NCBI RefSeq assembly: GCF_043678055.1
Contig: NZ_JBHEQA010000002.1
Location: forward strand, 124,001-188,000
Length of the DNA stretch: 64,000 bases
Reading direction: 5' to 3'
Source of the DNA: Spongiimicrobium salis
GTDB taxonomy: Bacteria; Bacteroidota; Bacteroidia; Flavobacteriales; Flavobacteriaceae
Shown one piece after another: positions 9,610 through 19,000 of this stretch (positions within the stretch are counted from its first letter, which is position 1; each line of letters opens with the position of its first letter). The position numbers and the translations under genes are program-made. The notes below the pieces were generated by a model, which was given only the letters and a program-made list of their open reading frames with translations, did no database searches and had not been told where the DNA came from.

Positions 9610-9728
9610 GGGCTGCCATTTTCTTATCCTTAAGCTGAATATGAGATCACTTTTATTCATTAAAGCGAAATACGAACAGTAATTTTTTTCGTGCTTACTT
9701 AAAAACTACAATTACAAAATACAAGAAC

Positions 9729-11420
9729 ATGTCGGACGATAAAAAAGTCATTTTTTCCATGTCTGGAGTGACAAAAACCTATAAGAATGCCAATACTCCA
9801 GTTTTAAAAAATATATACTTAAGCTTCTTTTATGGAGCCAAAATAGGAATTCTAGGCCTCAATGGTTCAGGGAAGTCCACCTTATTAAAAATCATTGCAG
9901 GCGTAGATAAGAATTATCAGGGAGATGTTGTTTTTTCTCCTGGATATCGCGTGGGGTATTTAGAACAAGAACCCCAGTTGGATGAGGAGAAAACGGTATT
10001 GGAAGTGGTAAAAGAGGGAGTGGCCGAAACGGTTGCCATTCTTGACGAGTATAATAAAATCAATGATATGTTCGGCCTTCCTGAAGTCTATGAAGATGCG
10101 GATAAAATGCAAAAACTAATGGATAAGCAGGCCGACCTTCAAGATAAGATCGATGCTTCCAATGCCTGGGAATTGGATACTAAACTAGAAATTGCCATGG
10201 ATGCGCTGCGTACCCCGGAACCGGATAAAAAAATAGGCGTACTTTCTGGAGGGGAACGAAGACGTGTTGCCCTGTGTCGATTGCTTTTGCAGGAACCGGA
10301 GATTCTACTATTGGATGAGCCCACTAACCACTTGGATGCAGAGTCTGTACATTGGTTGGAACATCATTTGGCACAATACAAGGGCACGGTAATAGCAGTG
10401 ACCCATGATAGATACTTTTTAGATAATGTGGCAGGTTGGATTTTAGAGTTGGATAGAGGAGAAGGTATTCCTTGGCAAGGGAATTATTCAGGATGGCTAG
10501 ATCAAAAATCCAAACGATTGGCTCAGGAAAGTAAAACAGCGTCCAAACGTCAAAAAACCTTGGAACGTGAGTTGGAATGGGTACGTCAGGGGGCCAAAGG
10601 TCGACAAACAAAGCAGAAGGCGCGTTTGAAGAATTATGACAAACTAATGAGTCAAGATCAAAAACAGTTGGATGCAAAACTAGAAATCTATATCCCCAAT
10701 GGACCTCGTTTGGGTACAAATGTAATTGAGTGTACCGGAGTGAGTAAGGCCTATGGTGATAAACTGTTGTATGAAGATTTGAATTTTAATCTTCCCCAAG
10801 CAGGTATTGTTGGGGTAATTGGACCTAATGGCGCAGGGAAAACCACCATTTTCAGAATGATCATGAATGAGGAAAATCCAGATAAAGGGGAATTCAAACT
10901 AGGAGATACGGCCAAAGTAGCCTATGTAGATCAAAGTCATTCCAATATTGACCCGAACAAGACCATTTGGCAAAACTTTAGCGATGAACAGGAACTTGTC
11001 ATGATGGGAGGACGTCAGGTAAATTCAAGGGCATATTTAAGTCGATTCAATTTTTCTGGGAGCGAACAAAATAAGAAAGTAAACATGCTTTCGGGGGGAG
11101 AACGTAATCGTTTACACTTGGCAATGACCTTAAAGGAAGAAGGTAACGTCTTGCTTTTGGATGAGCCTACGAATGATTTGGATGTGAATACATTGAGAGC
11201 ACTGGAAGAAGGTCTTGAAAATTTTGCCGGTTGTGCCGTTGTGATTTCGCACGATCGCTGGTTCTTAGATCGGATCTGTACACATATCCTGGCCTTTGAA
11301 GGAGATTCTCAAGTGTATTTCTTTGAAGGGTCTTTCTCGGATTATGAGGAGAGTAAGAAAAAACGTTTGGGCGGAGACTTAATCCCTAAACGTATTAAAT
11401 ACAAGAAACTCATTCGCTAG
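9729..11420 (+). CDS. ettA: Energy-dependent translational throttle protein EttA (ABC-F)
   Basis: 563 aa with two ABC ATPase domains and no membrane segment. Walker A motifs are GLNGSGKS (43-50) and GPNGAGKT (365-372). Signatures are LSGGERRR (~172) and LSGGERNR in the second domain, with Walker B LLLDEPTNHLD and LLLDEPTNDLD. The linker between the domains has the ABC-F WVRQGAKGRQTKQKARL segment that contacts tRNA and rRNA. EttA binds the ribosomal E site and gates the first peptide bond according to the ATP/ADP ratio. Length and the short first-domain arm match EttA rather than Uup or YheS. A stem-loop terminator follows. Confidence 0.95.
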   Translation: MSDDKKVIFSMSGVTKTYKNANTPVLKNIYLSFFYGAKIGILGLNGSGKSTLLKIIAGVDKNYQGDVVFSPGYRVGYLEQEPQLDEEKTVLEVVKEGVAETVAILDEYNKINDMFGLPEVYEDADKMQKLMDKQADLQDKIDASNAWELDTKLEIAMDALRTPEPDKKIGVLSGGERRRVALCRLLLQEPEILLLDEPTNHLDAESVHWLEHHLAQYKGTVIAVTHDRYFLDNVAGWILELDRGEGIPWQGNYSGWLDQKSKRLAQESKTASKRQKTLERELEWVRQGAKGRQTKQKARLKNYDKLMSQDQKQLDAKLEIYIPNGPRLGTNVIECTGVSKAYGDKLLYEDLNFNLPQAGIVGVIGPNGAGKTTIFRMIMNEENPDKGEFKLGDTAKVAYVDQSHSNIDPNKTIWQNFSDEQELVMMGGRQVNSRAYLSRFNFSGSEQNKKVNMLSGGERNRLHLAMTLKEEGNVLLLDEPTNDLDVNTLRALEEGLENFAGCAVVISHDRWFLDRICTHILAFEGDSQVYFFEGSFSDYEESKKKRLGGDLIPKRIKYKKLIR

Positions 11421-11477
11421 ATAAGATAGAATTAGGGTATAAAGCGAGCCCTGCCCCTAAGCGTTTTGACAATATCT

Positions 11478-11530
11478 AAAGACCACATGAATGAAGGCTA
11501 ATCAATTCATTTTTGTGGTCTTTTGTTTTT
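11478..11530 (+). terminator. Terminator after ettA
   Basis: An inverted repeat AAAGACCAC ... GTGGTCTTT, with a second inner complementary stretch ATGAAT ... ATTCAT, is followed by a T-rich run (TTTTGTTTTT). It lies between ettA and the convergent MBL-fold gene. Confidence 0.8.
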
Positions 11531-11557
11531 TAATAAGTAGACAGTATCCTAGGAAAA

Positions 11558-12352
11558 CTAGTAGTCTTGGGTAGGATACCAATCCAATTGTACTACTTCA
11601 ATGTCGGGATTTCCTTTATTGACTAAGGTCTTGAATTTAGCAACATCGCTTACATTTGGGTTGCCTCTATAATGATAAGGATATACTTGTTTAGGGGCAA
11701 ATTCCAAGACCGCGGATGCTGCGCTTTCTTCTGTCATGGTATAGGGTAGGTTCATGCAAATAAAGGCCTTATCTATATTTTTTAAAGCCCGCATTTCCGG
11801 AATATCCTCCGTATCTCCCGAAAAGTAGAGGCGTTGCCCTTCAATGGTCAGGACATATCCATTTCCACGTCCTTTGGAATGAAATCTGCGCGCTTCTTCC
11901 CGCAGATTGTACATGGGAATTGCTTCAACATGAATTTCATAGCGTTCTTTGCTTTCCCCATTGTTCAATACATCTATTTGAGGTGTAAATACAGCGGGCA
12001 TTTTATCGGCAATAGCTTGAGGCATTATGATCTTCGCTTTTTCCGTATGCAATTCTTCCAATGTTTTTAAACTGAAATGATCCCCGTGGATATCGGTAAT
12101 CAAAATAAGGTCAGGCTGTTTTTGCCCTTTAAAGGCCTTCGCTCCCCCTACGGGATCTACATAGATGGTAATATCGTTCCATTCAAGAACGGTTGTAGCA
12201 TGTGAAATGGGTATAACTTTAATATCTGAAGAAGTTTTAGAATATCCATGAGAGACCTGGGCAATGATTTTTTCATTGGTCTTTTCAACACTTTGTTTGC
12301 AACCTAATAGGAACAAGGTCAAACAAGAAAATAATACGATCGATTTTTTCAT
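11558..12352 (-). CDS. MBL-fold metallo-hydrolase lipoprotein (UlaG-like)
   Basis: The start at 12352 is preferred over an upstream ATG at 12382 because it gives a clean lipoprotein signal: MKKSIVLFS...FLLGC, with the lipobox cysteine at ~18. The mature protein is a metallo-beta-lactamase fold of the UlaG type: HATTVLEW, TDIHGDHFS (the metal-binding HxxDH-like loop), FSGDTEDI and a final YPYHYRGN. The family hydrolyses phosphoester or lactone bonds; the substrate here is not predictable. A lipid-anchored, envelope-located member is less common than the cytoplasmic ones. Nothing around it suggests a pathway. Confidence 0.8.
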   Translation of the reverse strand: MKKSIVLFSCLTLFLLGCKQSVEKTNEKIIAQVSHGYSKTSSDIKVIPISHATTVLEWNDITIYVDPVGGAKAFKGQKQPDLILITDIHGDHFSLKTLEELHTEKAKIIMPQAIADKMPAVFTPQIDVLNNGESKERYEIHVEAIPMYNLREEARRFHSKGRGNGYVLTIEGQRLYFSGDTEDIPEMRALKNIDKAFICMNLPYTMTEESAASAVLEFAPKQVYPYHYRGNPNVSDVAKFKTLVNKGNPDIEVVQLDWYPTQDY

Positions 12353-12858
12353 AGACTCGTTTTTAATGAAAATCAAATACATTTAAGAGTACAATACTGC
12401 GATACTACTTCCGTCGTAATAGGTAGGGATTTTATACATAAATAGGTATGATTTATCAATTTTTCAAGGATTTTTTACTTTGATTTTACCCCTTTTATAC
12501 TCCATACCGCGCTACAATTTCGTCATAATATTTCAAAAAAACAGCGGGGAGGATATATTTTATAGCAAATTTTTAAAGCGAAAGGGAGAAAGAGATTCTT
12601 AAATCTTGAAGAGTATTTGTTTTTATCAAAAAATCCTTTCAAACCTATGAAAATCAGTATGTAAAAGTATTTTCTTTTGGAATGCCCTGGTATTTTAAAT
12701 TGAATTGCCCCTGTGATAAAATACACTTTTTCTCTAGAAGTGCCCGGCTAATTTTTTAACTAAAAAGTCTAAAAATAAAATTGATCCGTATATTAACATA
12801 TACAAACAGATAACTTATAATTGAAAAAAGGAGATTCTAATTAATTAATTTTAATATT
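12353..12858. other. 506-base gene-free interval
   Basis: A+T-rich spacer between the divergent MBL lipoprotein and coiled-coil protein genes. I see no conserved ORF, hairpin with T tract, or tRNA in it. A 67-codon minus-strand frame (12523-12726) has no recognisable features and is probably chance. It must hold the promoters of both flanking genes, but no exact TAnnTTTG stands out. Confidence 0.5.
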
Positions 12859-13746
12859 ATGACGGAAACAAAAAATAATAATGGATTAAAAGTAATAGCT
12901 GGTTTGCTAGGAGTAATTCTTATAGGAACCATTATCTATACTGTAAGTCTTTATCAGGATAAGCAAAAAGTCACTGCGGACTTGACCAAAGAAAAAGAAT
13001 TGGTCGTAGAAGATCTTAATGGTCTGAAATCTGAATATGACAAGGCTATTTTAGAAAGTAACGCTACCAATGAGGAATTGGTGACGGCAAGAGATAATAT
13101 TGCAAAATATATTGATTCTGTAAAAACAATGAAGGCAGATATCTCTTCTTTGTACAGATATAGAAGACAAGTAAGTGTATTAAAGAAAGAAAGAGAGCAG
13201 TTATTGAAGCAAGTAGATTCATTGACGCAGTCCAATACTTTAATTGCTATGCAGCGTGACAGTACGTTTGTAGAATTAGAAAAACAAACGGTATTCAATG
13301 ATTCTCTAGTAGTACAAAATACGCAATTGGCCGATGTTGTTGAAAAAGGTTCTGCATTGAACTTATCTAGCTTTACGGTAGATGCGGTAAAAGAACGTAA
13401 AAGTGGAAAATTGGTTTCTACTTCCAGAGCGAGCAGATCGGATAAATTTAAAATTTGCTTTACGGTAGCCAATAATGTTATTGCCGAAGCTGGAGACCGG
13501 GAATTCCTAGTTGAGGTTTTGGATCCCCAAGGAAATGTAATGGGAGAGAGTTATTCTAAAACTTCAGATAGTGGAGCTTCTATTACCTACAGTAAGGGAA
13601 CAAATTTCTACTATGAGAACAAGGCTTTGGACGTATGTGATTATGTTAACAAGCCTGAAGGAAATTTCCAAAAAGGAAATTATATGGTGAATATTTATGA
13701 CGAGAAATTAAAATTAATGGGGACCTCTAGGTTTACATTGAAATAA
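12859..13746 (+). CDS. Membrane-anchored coiled-coil protein of unknown function
   Basis: 295 aa. Residues ~10-28 are a single membrane helix (VIAGLLGVILIGTIIYTVSLY). A long coiled coil follows (~33-160, heptads rich in K, E, L, D), then a beta-rich C-terminal domain (~170-295; KICFTVANNVIAEAG, FLVEVLDPQGNVMGES). The topology implies a short cytoplasmic tail and an extracytoplasmic coiled coil carrying a globular head. I do not recognise a named family, but proteins of this design are common in Flavobacteriaceae. It is a single-gene unit closed by the terminator at 13767. Confidence 0.75.
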   Translation: MTETKNNNGLKVIAGLLGVILIGTIIYTVSLYQDKQKVTADLTKEKELVVEDLNGLKSEYDKAILESNATNEELVTARDNIAKYIDSVKTMKADISSLYRYRRQVSVLKKEREQLLKQVDSLTQSNTLIAMQRDSTFVELEKQTVFNDSLVVQNTQLADVVEKGSALNLSSFTVDAVKERKSGKLVSTSRASRSDKFKICFTVANNVIAEAGDREFLVEVLDPQGNVMGESYSKTSDSGASITYSKGTNFYYENKALDVCDYVNKPEGNFQKGNYMVNIYDEKLKLMGTSRFTLK

Positions 13747-13766
13747 TAAACACTATCCATAATATA

Positions 13767-13797
13767 AAAGGGGATCAATATATATTGATCCCCTTTT
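13767..13797. terminator. Bidirectional terminator between the coiled-coil gene and fumC
   Basis: A near-perfect palindrome, AAAAGGGGATCAAT / ATTGATCCCCTTTT, with A and T runs on both sides works in both directions for the convergent genes ending at 13746 and 13827. Confidence 0.9.
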
Positions 13798-13826
13798 TCA
13801 TTTTATACTATTTTTATGTTCGCCTT

Positions 13827-15224
13827 CTATTTCAAAGATCCTACCATATCCTCTGGGCGCACCCATTGATCGTACTCTTCAGCAGTTACATATCCTAGAT
13901 TAATAGCTTCCTCTTTTAAGGTTGTTCCATTGGCATGTGCCGTATTTGCTATTTCGGCAGCCTTATAGTATCCAATTTTTGTGTTTAAGGCGGTGACCAA
14001 CATCAACGAATTATTCAAGAGTTGTTTAATGACCTCATGATTGGGCTCAATTCCAGCGGCACAGTTCACATCGAAACTAACACAGGCATCACCTATGAGT
14101 TGTGCCGATTGCAAAATGTTGGCAGCCATCATAGGTTTAAATACATTGAGTTCATAATGTCCTTGAGTTCCTCCAACACTAACGGCTACATCATTCCCCA
14201 TTACCTGTGCGCAGACCATGGTCAAAGCTTCACATTGGGTAGGGTTTACTTTTCCAGGCATGATAGAACTACCAGGTTCATTGGCCGGAATAATAATCTC
14301 TCCAATTCCCGAACGGGGTCCCGACGCCATCATGCGAATATCATGGGCAATCTTGTTTAAGGAGACCGCTAATTGTTTTAGAGCGCCGTGACTTTCCACA
14401 ATGGCATCATGTGCAGCCAAAGCTTCAAACTTATTTTCGGCAGTGATAAAGGGCAATTGTGTAAACTCGGCAATATACTTGGCTACAAGGACATCATAAC
14501 CTTTAGGGGTATTTAAGCCTGTTCCAACCGCTGTACCACCCAAAGCCAATTCACTAAGATGATCTAAGGTATTGTTCAGTGCTTTTAGACCGTGATCCAA
14601 TTGGGATACATACCCAGAAAACTCCTGACCAAGGGTAAGGGGAGTGGCATCCATTAAATGGGTACGCCCAATTTTTACCACTTGGGCAAAATCTTTTGCT
14701 TTTTGGTCCAAGGTATTTCTAAGTTGGGTTACCCCGGGGATAGTCACTTCTACGATTTTCTTATAAGCAGCGATATGCATTCCCGTGGGGAAGGTGTCGT
14801 TGGAAGATTGGGATTTATTTACATCATCGTTGGGTTGGATCGTTTTCTCGCCTTCCCCAATTTTTTTTCCGGCCATTTCATGAGCCCTGTTGGCAATCAC
14901 TTCATTGACATTCATGTTGCTTTGAGTACCTGAACCCGTTTGCCAGACGACTAAAGGGAACTGATCATCGTGCTTACCGTCCAATATCTCATCACATACG
15001 GCACTGATCAAATCTCTCTTTTCTTCGGTTAAAACCCCTAGTTCACAATTGGTATGGGCAGCCGCTTTTTTCAAATAGGCAAATCCATAGACAATATCCA
15101 AGGGCATGGATGCAGCGGGCCCTATTTTAAAATTATTTCTGGAGCGTTCCGTCTGGGCACCCCAATATTTTTCTGCGGGAACCTTCACTTCCCCCATAGT
15201 ATCTTTTTCTATTCTAAAACTCAT
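13827..15224 (-). CDS. fumC: Fumarate hydratase, class II
   Basis: 465 aa from the start at 15224 (MSFRIEKDTMGEVKVP), the usual FumC length; an in-frame upstream ATG at 15311 would add 29 non-homologous residues and lies before the promoter element. Hallmarks are SGTQSNMNVNEV, the catalytic-histidine segment GRTHLMDATPL and the superfamily signature GSSIMPGKVNP, which carries the catalytic serine loop. The enzyme interconverts fumarate and L-malate in the TCA cycle and is iron-independent and oxygen-stable. It is monocistronic. Confidence 0.97.
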   Translation of the reverse strand: MSFRIEKDTMGEVKVPAEKYWGAQTERSRNNFKIGPAASMPLDIVYGFAYLKKAAAHTNCELGVLTEEKRDLISAVCDEILDGKHDDQFPLVVWQTGSGTQSNMNVNEVIANRAHEMAGKKIGEGEKTIQPNDDVNKSQSSNDTFPTGMHIAAYKKIVEVTIPGVTQLRNTLDQKAKDFAQVVKIGRTHLMDATPLTLGQEFSGYVSQLDHGLKALNNTLDHLSELALGGTAVGTGLNTPKGYDVLVAKYIAEFTQLPFITAENKFEALAAHDAIVESHGALKQLAVSLNKIAHDIRMMASGPRSGIGEIIIPANEPGSSIMPGKVNPTQCEALTMVCAQVMGNDVAVSVGGTQGHYELNVFKPMMAANILQSAQLIGDACVSFDVNCAAGIEPNHEVIKQLLNNSLMLVTALNTKIGYYKAAEIANTAHANGTTLKEEAINLGYVTAEEYDQWVRPEDMVGSLK

Positions 15225-15642
15225 CTTGGCAACAATTAAATTAGATCGCAAAGGTAGGGGTTTGAAGTGTAAGATGAAATTTTTTGAGATTTCAAAACGA
15301 TGTTCAACCATCTTGAAATTAACCTGAATCCAGCTATTCCCTATATAGAAAATAAAATTTCATTTTTTTTCGATTTTTTTCGGGTAACAAATTCTGGAGA
15401 TAGGAAGTGATAGGTGACAAGCATCATTGATGTCCACCTAGTTTTAACCTCTTATAGCCAATATTTATGAATAGAAAACCAGTATTCTTTTTAATTTTTC
15501 TAATGACGTTCCCTATGTCATTGCCTTAGTCTAATCCTGAGAACAGAACCACACAATGTGTTTTCATATAGAGCTCTAGAAACATGGAACTATTTGTGAA
15601 AATACACTTTAATAATGTTTAATTAAACAAACAATATCAATA
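15225..15642. other. 418-base intergenic interval upstream of the Rhs operon
   Basis: Apart from the fumC -7 element at 15249-15256 I see no gene. The right half is very A+T-rich and should contain the promoter of the secreted-protein/Rhs operon, but no exact -33/-7 pair is obvious. No repeats or integration sites are visible at this edge of the accessory region. Confidence 0.5.
15249..15256 (-). promoter_or_regulatory. Candidate -7 promoter element for fumC
   Basis: On the minus strand the sequence reads TACCTTTG (consensus TAnnTTTG), 24 bases before the ATG at 15224. It decides against the longer ORF start at 15311. Confidence 0.6.
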
Positions 15643-16002
15643 ATGAATAAATTGTTTTTCTTTCTATTATTTGTTCTTATTTCTACCAGTTCCATAGGTC
15701 AGGAAATAAGAGCCTCCAAAAAGGTAGAAGGGTTGATTTCCCACACCTACCTGAACCATGATTCCCCAGTTCGAATTCAATATAAAGCCTTTGTATATAC
15801 TGGATCGGGCAAGTACAGCTATAAATGGCGAATTAGAGGGGCCAAATTTAATAAATCCTCAAGAGGGGACACCTACAGCAGTTACTTTGCTTGCCAAAAA
15901 GGAGAACGCCCAGAGCGCACCGTTTATTGCGAGGTTACCGACTTGGGTACCCGAAAAAAAATACTTCTAAAAACCACACATTCCGTAGAATTCTGTAATT
16001 AA
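15643..16002 (+). CDS. Small secreted protein preceding the Rhs genes
   Basis: 119 aa. A signal peptide spans 1-20 (...TSSIGQ). The mature part is basic and beta-rich, with FVYTGSGKYSYKWRIRG resembling one strand pair of an Ig/PKD-type fold, and three cysteines (CQKG, YCEV, EFCN) that could form disulfides. The stop is followed after 6 bases by the ATG of the first Rhs-type gene, so they are almost certainly one operon. No named family recognised. It may be an accessory or surface partner of the Rhs proteins, judged only from position. Confidence 0.7.
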   Translation: MNKLFFFLLFVLISTSSIGQEIRASKKVEGLISHTYLNHDSPVRIQYKAFVYTGSGKYSYKWRIRGAKFNKSSRGDTYSSYFACQKGERPERTVYCEVTDLGTRKKILLKTTHSVEFCN

Positions 16003-16008
16003 TCCAAT

Positions 16009-19000
16009 ATGAAAAAACAATATATACTTCCTGTTTTTCTATTATTAATTTTTATAGTACAAGCGCAAGATTCACAACCGTTTATAACGGGAGGGGATCC
16101 TTTTAGTGCAAATGAAAATATAATATCGAGCCCTGAAACAGCTTCCCTAGGGCAATTTGGGGAGTTGTCTGCTAGTCCGTATAATGGTACGGCCAATGTC
16201 AATGTTCCTATCTATAATCTCGAATGGGAAGGCATGTCTATTCCGATAAGCCTATCCTATAGTTCATCAGGAGTCCAAGTGGCCTCCGAAGCATCTTGGG
16301 TGGGTTTGAATTGGAGTTCGTCCACTACCTTTGGAATACATAGAAAAATCTATGGGCAAGATGATTTTAACGACCGTGCAGCGGGAATTTATCAAGGAGC
16401 GCCTAAAAGTGGATATATCTATAACCCCTTGACATTGGAGTTGGAAGAAGGGGCCCCACAGCCATATCTCAGTTTAGATGATATTTTAAATGTACATCAT
16501 AGCTTTGCAATAAGAACAGCGGAAGGGAGGCAGAAAGTATTTATGGATACGCAACCCGATGTATATACCGTGAATGTTTTTGGAGCATCCTACACATTTA
16601 TTTTTAATAAGAAAGCTTCCAATAGCGATATTTTGACAACGCAGGTTTTCAATAATAATAATGCAGTTATTACCTATGATTTAAATGATCATACCTTTAC
16701 CCTAATCGATGAAAATGGTTTTACCTATACTTTCAACACCAAAGAGATTAATACCACCTTTGATTCTGTTCAAAGTGATGGGGGATCGCCACCTGGTGAC
16801 TACATCAGTGCCATTCGAAGTATTTTCGCTACTCATAACAGAGACAATGCGGGCCTTGTCACGTTCTGGCATCTTGATCAGGTGACCTCTCCCAAAGGAA
16901 GAACACTGAACTTTACCTATCAAAAAGGACTGAATTTTACATTTCCTTCTTATAACATTAGTGAAAGAATAGACGACCATCAGATATTAAATAGGAATGA
17001 TGAACAATATATGGGCCTTGGAGGAGGGGGTAAAACCCATTCTGTTTCTACAGTGGTCATTGAAAACAATTACCTTACTAGAATCGATGGTGATTTTGGT
17101 AGGATACGATTTAATTTATCAGAGCGCGAAGATCTGGCCACGGGTCATACTATAGACGAACTTTCCGATGACGCACTAGTGTTAGTTATCACCGGAACGG
17201 GAGAATTTGTAAGAGACTGTCATGGTTTAAATACCACTTGCGGAACCAGTACAGCCTTAAAACCCTGGAAATTGGAGAGTGTAGAGGTAGAAGACTTCAT
17301 TGGGAATACGATTCTGAACGCTGCTCTGGAATACAGTTATTTCGATTCACATAAACTAGGTACAGTTGCAGCGGAAAGATATTTGCGCTTGAAATTGGAT
17401 CAGGTAACCGTTAACGATCAAATATATACTTTTGATTATTTAGACTTTGATTTACTTCCTGCAAAGGATACTTTTGCTGTAGATTTCTGGGGTTTTTATA
17501 ATGGTGAGGATCAAAATACCCATCAAGTACCAAGTTTGGGACGGTTCATAACCACGGTGATCAATCTTCAAGCTGGCGGCGTGAGTTCCTTAGCACAGTC
17601 TTTCTTTACATACGATGGCGCAAATCGTTCTAGTAATTTTAATTATGGAAAAAGAGGAACACTCAATAGGTTCACTTACCCAACTGGTGCATCATTGCAT
17701 TTGGAATATGAACCGCATGACGTGGTACTTGAAGCACCAGCACCATTTGAAGAAGTATCCAACTTTTTGGATTACACTAATTATACGGGACCATCTCGAA
17801 TCGAATGGACCAATATGATAGATGAATCCTTATTTAATCCAACCTATCAGTATTTAAAATATGCTAAAGATCCCACCTACAATTACTTTGAAAAAGAATT
17901 GCCTACCATACAAGGAGACCCTGTTGTAATTCCCTTAGGAATCAATCAATCCTTTGTAGTCGATTTCACATCGGTTATCAATATAGAAGGGCATCTTCAA
18001 ACACATTGCAATTGGGAAGGATTGGAATATTGGGGCAATTTCCCCACCGTGGTCTTGGTCAATTTGGATACAGGGAATGAAGTGACACTTTTTACCTATA
18101 GTGATGCTCCAAATGAATTTGGAAATACGCAAGCTGTGAATCACGTCTCTGCGTCCAGAACGGTTCTACCTGGGGAATATGTAGTTTCTCGTCGCCTAGG
18201 GGTTTTGCCACCTGGAGAAGATTACAATGACTACCCGGGAGCTCCCCACGTGGAATATCATAGTGATGATATACAGCTTTTTACCTTTGAAACATTGACC
18301 GATGAGGATTTGGCGCAATTTCTAGAACGTTTTGAAATAGGAGGCTTGCGTGTAAAATCATTGACCAATCGTTCGCGTAATGGAGATTTTTTATCATCCA
18401 AAGAGTATAAATACGAATATTCCGATGGATTGCCAGGCCTTCTTTCTTCTGGAAGGCTTATGGATGACCTGATTTTCTATTCAAAGGCCTCTGGATTCCA
18501 TTCCTACAATCCACGAGGTTATGCAGATTTTGTATATACGGGATCAAATATGCTCGGGGGAAATAATAGTGCACAAGGTTCCCATATTGGGTATTCCAAT
18601 GTTCAGGAATTTCAGGTCAACGCCCTTGGGGAACCCTTGGGAATGATTGAAACTGAGTTCCATAATCAAAAGAATGAATACTTTACAGATACATTTGACC
18701 TTCCCTATGCCTATAATTCTTTGATAGGGGATGGAGATCCCTATATTAACGTTCTGGGAATTAACTTACAGTGGTTCTGTAGTGGATTGACTTTTGGAAA
18801 TGATTGTGCTGGAACTACAAGGTTTACAAGTACATATGGGTATTCAGAGATTAAAAACACAGTGCTTTTGGGCCTTCCGTTGCGACTTAACTATAGTTAT
18901 ATTAATGGTAGTGTTCTGGAACAACGTGTTTTTAATAGTGCTTCAGATCTGGTAGAGAAAACGGAGAATACTTATATTTCTTTGAACGGAAATGTGTCAT

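Noticed and set aside
12523..12726. 67-codon minus-strand ORF in the gap before the coiled-coil gene
   Set aside because: Biased, lysine/phenylalanine-rich composition typical of translated A+T-rich spacer; no start context, motif or promoter.
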